From a virus, in IMG/VR virus record IMGVR_UViG_3300042430_000568, positions 1 to 24,213 of that record: a stretch of 24,213 nucleotides of DNA; one strand, written 5' to 3'. The notes under the pieces are model-generated. The model saw only the letters and a list, made by a program, of their open reading frames with translations. It was not told the DNA's origin and did not search any database. A program made the translations under genes and the position numbers. This document shows positions 1-3,580 of this stretch, one piece after another; the stretch's first letter is position 1; every line of letters begins with the position of its first letter.

Positions 1-43
1 CAGACAGGTTGTTGCGTACCGTCAAGACAGGGGCAAACCTCAT
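1..43 (-). CDS. Partial small phage protein, cut by the left window edge
   Basis: Only the first 14 codons are inside the window, reading MRFAPVLTVRNNLS before the edge. The ATG overlaps the TGA stop of the gene upstream (40..312) in an ATGA arrangement, the same junction used by other genes of this minus-strand operon. A GAGGTGG stretch lies a little upstream and could serve as a ribosome binding site. Nothing can be said about function. The start is inferred from junction style only; it could be false if the frame closes soon beyond the edge. Confidence 0.5.
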   Translation of the reverse strand, partial: MRFAPVLTVRNNLS

Positions 44-312
44 GACACGACCACCTCAGGTACAGACAAGTCCTCCTCATAGATAAGGTGCGTCACCATC
101 CCTGTCACCTTCGTAGCAGTGATGTGCTTTACCTTGACCTGTGTGATGCGGAACCGCCAGCACCCACGGTACTGTGCCTGCTCACGGGCGTACTCAATGA
201 GGCACTCAGGGGTACGGTTCTGACGGGCAGACCTGCCATCCACTGTGACAATCTCGCTGTCATTCCATGCGAACTTGTCGGCGTGGTATTCAATCTCGTA
301 TGTCCCGTTCAT
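40..312 (-). CDS. Hypothetical small phage protein (90 aa)
   Basis: This minus-strand gene starts at an ATG preceded by a strong GGAGGT ribosome binding site. The start overlaps the TAA of the upstream gene by one base (TAATG), so the two are probably translationally coupled. The 90-residue product begins MNGTYEIEYHADKF and is acidic at the C-terminus. It contains a basic stretch (CWRFRITQVKVKH, about residues 51-63) that could form beta strands. I see no signal peptide, membrane segment or catalytic motif and do not recognise the family. It belongs to the distal part of the unit driven from about 1580-1634. A longer open frame on the opposite strand is a shadow. Confidence 0.8.
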   Translation of the reverse strand: MNGTYEIEYHADKFAWNDSEIVTVDGRSARQNRTPECLIEYAREQAQYRGCWRFRITQVKVKHITATKVTGMVTHLIYEEDLSVPEVVVS

Positions 313-620
313 TATTTACCTCCCAAGATTTGTGAGGCTAGTTCCCTGTATGCGTTGATGAGATTGTCATCCTGTGCCTTGACAGTTCCCTCTGCTACGC
401 ACACCCAACGGCTACCGTTAGTCTCCCCATTGTCCACTGCGTATGCACTGACAGTTACCTTGTCGTCAATGTGGTACAGGTTTAAATCCCATCCGTCACT
501 ATGGTTCCATTCGTCATACTCTGCGTTGGTGTCTGTTGTGTTGGCTAGGTATCCCATTAGCCATAGTTGTGCTGACCGTACCGCCTTTGCTGATACGTCT
601 TCTACTGTTAGTTGTTTCAT
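312..620 (-). CDS. Hypothetical small phage protein (102 aa)
   Basis: The start chosen is the ATG at 620 (MKQLTVEDVSAKAVRSAQ), because AAGGAGAAGAACA sits immediately upstream as a ribosome binding site. The frame is open for 13 more codons, but those overlap the upstream gene. The ATG overlaps the TGA of the 44-aa gene (ATGA). The product has a helical N-terminus followed by a Trp-rich middle (EYDEWNHSDGWDLNLYHIDD) and an alternating beta-like segment. It ends in a helix, ASQILGGK, whose codons also supply the ribosome binding site of the next gene. The function is not recognised. No membrane span or cysteine pair is present. Confidence 0.8.
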   Translation of the reverse strand: MKQLTVEDVSAKAVRSAQLWLMGYLANTTDTNAEYDEWNHSDGWDLNLYHIDDKVTVSAYAVDNGETNGSRWVCVAEGTVKAQDDNLINAYRELASQILGGK

Positions 621-751
621 TGTTCTTCTCCTTCTGTTGGGTCTTGATTGATGTAGCAAGTAGCGCAGTACCTACCACTGGCAAACGTGATGCCTGCCCC
701 TGTTGGTGTCCACTCTCCGCAGACCACGCATTGTTTATCAGGTGTTTCCAT
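617..751 (-). CDS. Zinc-ribbon-like miniprotein (44 aa)
   Basis: Reading the minus strand from the ATG at 751 gives a 44-residue product, METPDKQCVVCGEWTP and so on, ending PTEGEEQ. It has two CxxC pairs (Cys8/Cys11 and Cys29/Cys32) separated by 17 residues, the spacing of a small zinc ribbon. An AAAGGGAAAACAAC ribosome binding region precedes the start. The stop overlaps the next ATG (ATGA). The tight fit between 620 and 774, the ribosome site and the paired cysteines make this a real gene despite its length. Zinc binding is inferred from the spacing. The partner and role are unknown; other Cys-pair miniproteins lie in the same arm. Confidence 0.75.
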   Translation of the reverse strand: METPDKQCVVCGEWTPTGAGITFASGRYCATCYINQDPTEGEEQ

Positions 752-773
752 TGTTGTTTTCCCTTTCTATGGA

Positions 774-968
774 TTACTTCTGTACCGTACCACGGTTGTG
801 GTTGTGATACAAATCTTTACGTTGTGACGGGTGTCTCTCATACGAGCCACGCCTATGGTCACGCTTGACATCTCGCCATGCCTCCCACAAAATCAGTAGG
901 AAGATAGAACCGAACGCCATGCCCATCCACATTAGGGCGATATAAATATGTTCATTGTTTGCGTTCAT
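774..968 (-). CDS. Small single-span membrane protein (64 aa)
   Basis: The 64-residue product has one strongly hydrophobic segment near residues 8-28 (IYIALMWMGMAFGSIFLLIL). A highly basic, His/Arg-rich tail follows (WEAWRDVKRDHRRGSYERH). By the positive-inside rule the tail would be cytoplasmic and the short N-terminus outside. The start ATG overlaps the TGA of the upstream zinc-ribbon gene (ATGA), so translation is probably coupled. Small one-span proteins in phage early regions can act on host membranes, for example in superinfection exclusion or lysis control, but nothing here shows which. Location is inferred from hydrophobicity; function is unassigned. Confidence 0.75.
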   Translation of the reverse strand: MNANNEHIYIALMWMGMAFGSIFLLILWEAWRDVKRDHRRGSYERHPSQRKDLYHNHNRGTVQK

Positions 969-1129
969 TTTGTTTCCATTTCTTTATTAAACTCTGTAAC
1001 GATTGTGTCTATTGTCTGCCAACAAGTGAGGCAGTATGAGTAATCCCACTTGTGAACCATACGGTTCAGGGTGTGAGGTTCACCACATACGTGGCACTCG
1101 TTCAAGATGATTCTTTCTGTTGTGTTCAT
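965..1129 (-). CDS. Zinc-ribbon-like miniprotein (54 aa)
   Basis: The start chosen is the ATG at 1129 (MNTTERIILNECHVCGEPH), which has AAGAAGGTGGCG just upstream as a ribosome binding site and overlaps the TGA of the preceding gene (ATGA). A longer open frame to 1249 would run through the upstream gene and is rejected. Two CxxC pairs (Cys12/Cys15 and Cys33/Cys36) indicate a small zinc-binding fold. A helix follows (QTIDTIVTEFNKEMETK). Such proteins can bind nucleic acid or host enzymes, but there is no direct evidence here. It is part of the unit driven from about 1580-1634. Confidence 0.75.
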   Translation of the reverse strand: MNTTERIILNECHVCGEPHTLNRMVHKWDYSYCLTCWQTIDTIVTEFNKEMETK

Positions 1130-1314
1130 TGCGCCACCTTCTTGTTTGATTCCGCAAGGCTTGACCCGTTGGGGTAGATAATGTCGTACCCCCCGTGAAG
1201 TGTGGCGTAGTAGATACTCTGCCCCTGCTGGCGTAGAAGATAACGCCACGCCTCGTTCTCTGTTCTGAATGTGGCGAGTGTTCGCCCGTCCCGTGTTACT
1301 TCGTATGTTTCCAT
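1126..1314 (-). CDS. Hypothetical small phage protein (62 aa)
   Basis: The start chosen is the ATG at 1314 (METYEVTRDGRTLATFRTEN), preceded by GAAAGGGAAGATTAGAA. The upstream extension to 1374 overlaps the neighbouring gene in another frame and is not favoured. The pattern YEVTRDGRTLATFRTENEAWRYLLRQQG suggests a beta-beta-alpha unit in which a short hairpin precedes an amphipathic helix; similar layouts are common in small phage proteins of unknown role. It overlaps the next gene by ATGA. No cysteines, membrane span or catalytic motif are seen. Confidence 0.75.
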   Translation of the reverse strand: METYEVTRDGRTLATFRTENEAWRYLLRQQGQSIYYATLHGGYDIIYPNGSSLAESNKKVAQ

Positions 1315-1330
1315 TTCTAATCTTCCCTTT

Positions 1331-1549
1331 CTATTTCTGTAACAATGCGATGATGAAATCACGGTGGGCTTCACGCTCTGCCCGTGGTGTGTCTAGTAGA
1401 ATGTCAATCATTACCTTGACACCCTTTAGTGTTGGGTGGCTATGGTCGTCCTCTGTTGTGGCGAACCACACCTGACGACCTAGCGGTGTCCCTGCTGTTC
1501 CTTGTTCGTGCTTTACGATTACGTAACCACGGTATGTGTATGTAGCCAT
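1331..1549 (-). CDS. Hypothetical small phage protein (72 aa), first gene of a unit
   Basis: This is the first gene after the 1580-1634 promoter module. Its ATG at 1549 follows AGAAGGGAAACATA, a good ribosome binding site. The 72-residue product begins MATYTYRGYVIVKHEQ and ends in a charged amphipathic helix (ERE..RDFIIALLQK). The promoter, leader and first codons are identical over 45 bp to those of the gene at 2242..2454, but the proteins diverge after the first residues (MAT in both). I do not recognise the family. It is probably one of the most strongly expressed genes of this unit because of its position. Confidence 0.8.
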   Translation of the reverse strand: MATYTYRGYVIVKHEQGTAGTPLGRQVWFATTEDDHSHPTLKGVKVMIDILLDTPRAEREAHRDFIIALLQK

Positions 1550-1585
1550 TATGTTTCCCTTCTGTTGGCTATGAGTAACACGGTA
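1541..1585 (-). repeat. 45-bp direct repeat, copy 1 (promoter -10, leader and first codons)
   Basis: All 45 bases are identical to 2446-2490. The repeat runs from the -10 box TACCGT through the leader and ribosome binding site into the first three codons (MAT). Exact identity over untranslated and start sequence points to a recent duplication or gene conversion, or strong selection on the leader. Confidence 0.9.
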
Positions 1586-1608
1586 CAGCCATTCCGTACC
1601 AGTGTCAA
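1580..1608 (-). promoter_or_regulatory. Promoter of the 1331..1549 unit
   Basis: On the minus strand a perfect TTGACA (1603-1608) is followed after exactly 17 bases by TACCGT (1580-1585). This fits a sigma70/SigA-type promoter with start near 1573. An inverted repeat GGTAC-N9-GTACC lies across the spacer and -10. The whole arrangement recurs at 2485-2513, 3260-3288 and 3355-3383. Confidence 0.8.
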
Positions 1609-1618
1609 GTATTTATTT

Positions 1619-1634
1619 TGTGACATATGTTACA
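1619..1634. promoter_or_regulatory. CRP/GlxR-like dyad (operator A)
   Basis: TGTGACATATGTTACA fits the CRP/FNR-family pattern TGTGA-N6-TCACA with one arm mismatch. It ends exactly 10 bp upstream of the TTGACA at 1603-1608. The centre is about 53 bp upstream of the expected transcription start. The binding protein is unknown: it could be a host CRP/GlxR or a phage factor. Confidence 0.65.
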
Positions 1635-1647
1635 CTCACTAACTCAA

Positions 1648-1663
1648 TGTTTCACGTTAAACA
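1648..1663. promoter_or_regulatory. parS-like site 1
   Basis: TGTTTCACGTTAAACA differs by one base from the bacterial chromosomal parS TGTTTCACGTGAAACA. It lies 13 bp upstream of operator A. ParB binding is inferred from similarity. Confidence 0.55.
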
Positions 1664-1701
1664 TCTACTTGTATAGAGCAACTATTATTTATAGGTTAGG
1701 C

Positions 1702-1893
1702 TCACCTGATATTCTTTACCGACCAGTGTGACACCCACACCGAACCAGTCCCCGACATTGGTGCTATGAGATAATCCGTATTCCCGAACCGTTCCCTAGC
1801 GTCGATGATTGCTACGGTGAAACTCACCCCGTCTATTTTGTTGTAGTCTGCAACCTTTCCGATTGCGCTCTGTAATTCTGTTGCCGTTCTCAT
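1702..1893 (-). CDS. Hypothetical small phage protein (63 aa)
   Basis: The ATG at 1893 is preceded by AGAGGGGTGAACCA, a clear ribosome binding site. The product begins with a helix (MRTATELQSAIGKVADYN) and continues with beta-like segments (GVSFTVAIIDARERFG, DYLIAPM). It is the last gene of the unit headed by the promoter at 2485-2539. The stop is followed by about 150 nt containing a parS-like dyad and the promoter of the next unit. I see no convincing terminator hairpin with a T-tract here, so readthrough into the next unit is possible. Function is not recognised. Confidence 0.75.
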   Translation of the reverse strand: MRTATELQSAIGKVADYNKIDGVSFTVAIIDARERFGNTDYLIAPMSGTGSVWVSHWSVKNIR

Positions 1894-1897
1894 TGGT

Positions 1898-2239
1898 TCA
1901 CCCCTCTTGAATCTTGTGTAATGCTGTACGTGCCGACTTAAGGCTTGCGTACTGACCGAACTCTCCTACCGTGTCAATGCTCCCCGTACCATCCGCTAAT
2001 CGGATTGTGTACTCACGTTGTCCATTGGTGGCGTAGTTGTTCATTTCGCTAGTGATGAAGTACCGACCTAAATGTAGGTCTTCATACACTTTGCTCTTGA
2101 AAAATCGCAGAGTGTCGGGGCTAAAGAAGTGATGCCCGATGTCCTCGTTGTGGCGTTTGATTTGCGTCACGCTGAGGTACTTGCCCCCATGCTCCGCTTT
2201 AGGTGCGTACACGCTTGTTCGTTCTGTTGTTGTTTCCAT
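1898..2239 (-). CDS. Conserved phage protein with GHHFF / FITSE motif (113 aa)
   Basis: The start chosen is the ATG at 2239 (METTTERTSVYAPK), three bases from the TAA of the upstream gene. An earlier in-frame start at 2302 lies inside that gene. Residues 35-65 carry a distinctive pattern, GHHFFSPDTLRFFKSKV then GRYFITSE. The C-terminal part has YTIR, a glycine-rich turn, TVGEFGQYAS and a final helix. From memory this pattern recurs in small proteins of many phages and some plasmids, with no settled function; a database search would be needed to name the family. It is the most recognisable product of the left arm. Confidence 0.8.
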   Translation of the reverse strand: METTTERTSVYAPKAEHGGKYLSVTQIKRHNEDIGHHFFSPDTLRFFKSKVYEDLHLGRYFITSEMNNYATNGQREYTIRLADGTGSIDTVGEFGQYASLKSARTALHKIQEG

Positions 2240-2241
2240 TT

Positions 2242-2454
2242 TTAGTATTCCATTTCTTCGTAGTAATCTGTTTCTTGTCCGTAGAAAATACGGGCGGAGC
2301 ATACCGTTCCCTTGTGGGTTTCTGCTCCTAGCATTTGGTAGGCGTAGCCTTGTGCGTTTGCCTGTAGTGAGAACGTAACGATTCGGATTATCTCCCCCTC
2401 CTCGTTGAACGTAACTACTTTGTAGTTGGTTGTCTGTTCTGTTGTTGTAGCCAT
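2242..2454 (-). CDS. Hypothetical small phage protein (70 aa), first gene of a unit
   Basis: This is the first gene behind the promoter module at 2485-2539, with the same AGAAGGGAAACATA ribosome binding site and leader as the gene at 1331..1549. The product begins MATTTEQTTNYKVVTFNEEG, and its pattern (VVTFNEEGEIIRIVTFSLQANAQGYAYQML) suggests a beta-beta-alpha layout like that of the 62-aa gene at 1126..1314. It is acidic at the C-terminus (ETDYYEEMEY). No family is recognised. The next gene starts within three bases of its stop. Confidence 0.8.
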   Translation of the reverse strand: MATTTEQTTNYKVVTFNEEGEIIRIVTFSLQANAQGYAYQMLGAETHKGTVCSARIFYGQETDYYEEMEY

Positions 2455-2490
2455 TATGTTTCCCTTCTGTTGGCTATGAGTAACACGGTA
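2446..2490 (-). repeat. 45-bp direct repeat, copy 2
   Basis: This is the identical partner of 1541-1585, offset by 905 bp, heading the 2242..2454 unit. Confidence 0.9.
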
Positions 2491-2513
2491 TCGTGTTGGT
2501 TGTTAGTTGTCAA
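2485..2513 (-). promoter_or_regulatory. Promoter of the 2242..2454 unit
   Basis: TTGACA (2508-2513) and TACCGT (2485-2490) are separated by exactly 17 bases on the minus strand. The -35 box lies inside the last codons of the gene at 2503..2775. From the -10 onward the leader is identical to the one at 1541-1585. Confidence 0.8.
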
Positions 2514-2775
2514 GTATTTCTTCTGTGACTTTTGTCACACTGTCGTAGTGGTATTTAGTTGTAGTAAATCGGCGTTGAAAAAATAGTTCCCATATTTTTC
2601 CGTTATCTGCCATGTGTTCTAGGTCACATTTACATTGGTGGCAGATATCTTCTAACAATTCTTCACCATTAGGCGTAGACCATTTAGGCGTAAACATATC
2701 GGTACGGTATGAGGCTCTATATTCGGGCGTATCCATATCGCAACGTGAACAGTATTTGTTGAGTGTTGTTAGCAT
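2503..2775 (-). CDS. Cys-cluster small phage protein (90 aa)
   Basis: The start chosen is the ATG at 2775 (MLTTLNKYCSRCDMD), which overlaps the TAA of the upstream gene by one base (TAATG) with GGGGAACAAT upstream. A CxxC pair (Cys9/Cys12) and a CxxCxC cluster (Cys45/Cys48/Cys50) suggest a bound zinc ion. The remainder is helical and aromatic (KIWELFFQRRFTTTKYHY). Its last codons contain the CRP-like dyad and the -35 box of the next promoter, so regulatory DNA is embedded in coding sequence. That dual constraint may explain the SVTKVT residues encoded there. Function is unknown. Confidence 0.8.
   Translation of the reverse strand: MLTTLNKYCSRCDMDTPEYRASYRTDMFTPKWSTPNGEELLEDICHQCKCDLEHMADNGKIWELFFQRRFTTTKYHYDSVTKVTEEILDN
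2524..2539. promoter_or_regulatory. CRP/GlxR-like dyad (operator B)
   Basis: TGTGACTTTTGTCACA is a perfect TGTGAC-N4-GTCACA dyad, again exactly 10 bp from its TTGACA. It lies within the coding sequence of 2503..2775. Confidence 0.7.
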
Positions 2776-2966
2776 TATTGTTCCCCAATTTCTTCGTGGC
2801 AGATATCGCAAGTCATATCGTGACATTCGTCACTAGCGAAGATAGGTTGTGGCATATCTCGTGTAGTTTGCGCATACCTAACGGTAGGCGTATGGTCTAG
2901 ACAGTAAGCGGAACCATTAAAGGTATGTCCTAGCACTGTCCATGTTTTCATGTAGTAAGTAGTCAC
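2775..2966 (-). CDS. Cys-rich small phage protein (63 aa, GTG start)
   Basis: A GTG at 2966 preceded by AAAAAGGGAAAATATA is the best start (MTTYYMKTWTVLG); an ATG five codons later is the alternative. Cysteines at 22, 48, 53 and 56 (YCLDH, ECHDMTCDICHEEIG) suggest a zinc-binding knuckle. The layout, a short beta N-terminus, PIFASDE and then CxxC near the end, looks like a recurrent small phage protein type, but I cannot name it. Codons for SDECH contain another GTGAC-N4-GTCAC dyad (2819-2834). The gene follows a perfect parS-like palindrome. Confidence 0.75.
   Translation of the reverse strand: MTTYYMKTWTVLGHTFNGSAYCLDHTPTVRYAQTTRDMPQPIFASDECHDMTCDICHEEIGEQ
2819..2834. promoter_or_regulatory. 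Possible CRP-like dyad inside a gene
   Basis: CGTGACATTCGTCACT has perfect GTGAC/GTCAC arms like the promoter operators, but no TTGACA follows at the usual distance. It encodes Ser-Asp-Glu-Cys-His of the 63-aa gene. It may be an auxiliary site or chance. Confidence 0.35.
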
Positions 2967-2986
2967 TATATTTTCCCTTTTTCTAA

Positions 2987-3002
2987 TGTTTCACGTGAAA
3001 CA
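2987..3002. promoter_or_regulatory. parS-like site 2 (perfect)
   Basis: TGTTTCACGTGAAACA is an exact match to the ParB-binding consensus, and the palindrome extends to 20 bp (2985-3004). It fills the gap between the genes at 3005..3202 and 2775..2966. No parA or parB gene is present in the window. Confidence 0.75.
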
Positions 3003-3004
3003 TT

Positions 3005-3202
3005 TTACCTTTCGTATTCTGTCCATGTCCATTCATCACACTGACTGCGTAGCCAGGTAGAACAAGTGGTGAATGGGTAGTCTTCTTCTGTTACGTGCCC
3101 GACAACTTTTGTATCGGTCACAATATCTGTCCATACGGACATTCTTTTGTTGGGTTGGTCACTATGCCAATTAGTGACTATGTAATGCCTGCCTTGTACC
3201 AT
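3005..3202 (-). CDS. Hypothetical small phage protein (65 aa), first gene of a unit
   Basis: The start chosen is the ATG at 3202 (MVQGRHYIVTNWHSDQPNKR), preceded by GAAAGGGAAAACAAA. An upstream in-frame ATG at 3238 lies inside a parS-like palindrome and has a poorer ribosome site. The product is Trp/Thr-rich (WHSDQ, VWTDIV, STWLRSQCDEWTWTEYER) with no membrane span. It is the first gene behind the tandem promoters at 3260-3314 and 3355-3409. Its stop codon directly abuts a perfect palindrome on the other side, so the gene is bracketed by parS-like sites. Function is unknown. Confidence 0.75.
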   Translation of the reverse strand: MVQGRHYIVTNWHSDQPNKRMSVWTDIVTDTKVVGHVTEEDYPFTTCSTWLRSQCDEWTWTEYER

Positions 3203-3221
3203 TTTGTTTTCCCTTTCGTAA

Positions 3222-3237
3222 TGTTTCCCGTGAAACA
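3222..3237. promoter_or_regulatory. parS-like site 3
   Basis: TGTTTCCCGTGAAACA differs by one base from the consensus. It lies in the leader between the promoter at 3260-3288 and its first gene, so it would also form a hairpin in that mRNA. Confidence 0.55.
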
Positions 3238-3259
3238 TTTTCCCTATCTGTTGGTAACT

Positions 3260-3288
3260 ACTCTATCAAGCGTTGCACACTTTGTCAA
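3260..3288 (-). promoter_or_regulatory. Promoter of the 3005..3202 unit
   Basis: TTGACA (3283-3288), 17 bases, then TAGAGT (3260-3265) on the minus strand. The expected start near 3253 gives a leader of about 50 nt that contains a parS-like palindrome before the ribosome binding site. Confidence 0.8.
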
Positions 3289-3298
3289 GTATTTATTG

Positions 3299-3314
3299 TG
3301 TGACCTTTGTCACT
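3299..3314. promoter_or_regulatory. CRP/GlxR-like dyad (operator C)
   Basis: TGTGACCTTTGTCACT matches the dyad with one terminal mismatch and sits exactly 10 bp upstream of the TTGACA at 3283-3288. Confidence 0.65.
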
Positions 3315-3354
3315 ATCTCTAGGGCTCCTAATCGGCTCCCCGTTGATATGTACA

Positions 3355-3383
3355 ACACTACAGGAACCCGACCCACTTGTCAA
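3355..3383 (-). promoter_or_regulatory. Tandem upstream promoter
   Basis: TTGACA (3378-3383), 17 bases, TAGTGT (3355-3360) on the minus strand. No gene lies between it and the promoter at 3260-3288, so the two appear to be tandem promoters for the same small-gene unit. Confidence 0.7.
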
Positions 3384-3393
3384 GTCTTTTCTA

Positions 3394-3409
3394 TGTGACT
3401 TCCGTCACA
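3394..3409. promoter_or_regulatory. CRP/GlxR-like dyad (operator D)
   Basis: TGTGACTTCCGTCACA is a perfect-arm dyad placed 10 bp from the TTGACA at 3378-3383. Its core and flank (GTGACTTCCGTCACACC) recur exactly 100 bp away at 3495-3511. Confidence 0.7.
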
Positions 3410-3441
3410 CCCCCAAACATACCCCCAAGGGTATCCAAACA

Positions 3442-3455
3442 CGAACACATGTTCG
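3442..3455. promoter_or_regulatory. LexA (SOS) box 1
   Basis: CGAACACATGTTCG fits the Gram-positive/actinobacterial SOS box CGAACRNRYGTTCG at every position. It lies between operators D and E. No gene start is close, so its target is probably the tandem promoters to the left or an unrecognised transcript. Confidence 0.65.
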
Positions 3456-3493
3456 GTCTGCGAGAGCCTACCGCCAACCCCACCCAATTCCAC

Positions 3494-3509
3494 CGTGACT
3501 TCCGTCACA
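3494..3509. promoter_or_regulatory. Orphan CRP/GlxR-like dyad (operator E)
   Basis: CGTGACTTCCGTCACA shares its core with operator D, exactly 100 bp upstream of it. No TTGACA follows at the expected position, so it may be an auxiliary site for cooperative binding or looping, or a decayed fifth module. Confidence 0.55.
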
Positions 3510-3520
3510 CCAACCAACAA

Positions 3521-3534
3521 CGAACACACGTTCG
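3521..3534. promoter_or_regulatory. LexA (SOS) box 2
   Basis: CGAACACACGTTCG is a second full match to CGAACRNRYGTTCG, 79 bp from the first. It abuts a hairpin (3534-3550). Confidence 0.65.
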
Positions 3535-3580
3535 CCTATCGTTCATAGGCAGTTGTTAGGTGCCCCTACCTATTTTTTTT
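3534..3580 (+). terminator. Hairpins with T8 tract, possible rightward terminator
   Basis: Reading rightward, GCCTAT-CGTTC-ATAGGC (3534-3550) is followed by a shorter TAGGT-GCCCCT-ACCTA hairpin (3557-3572) and then eight T residues (3573-3580). This is the order of an intrinsic terminator on the plus strand, although the last stem is only 5 bp. No rightward gene ends here, so the transcript it would stop is unknown. Confidence 0.4.

Noticed and set aside
88-651. 187-aa open frame on the plus strand across the left arm
   Set aside because: It is antisense to two well-supported minus-strand genes with ribosome sites and overlapping junctions, and its composition (Cys/Leu/Ser runs) is unlike a real protein.
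1664-1701. Terminator after the gene at 1702..1893
   Set aside because: The sequence is AT-rich but has no clear stem followed by T residues in the direction of transcription.
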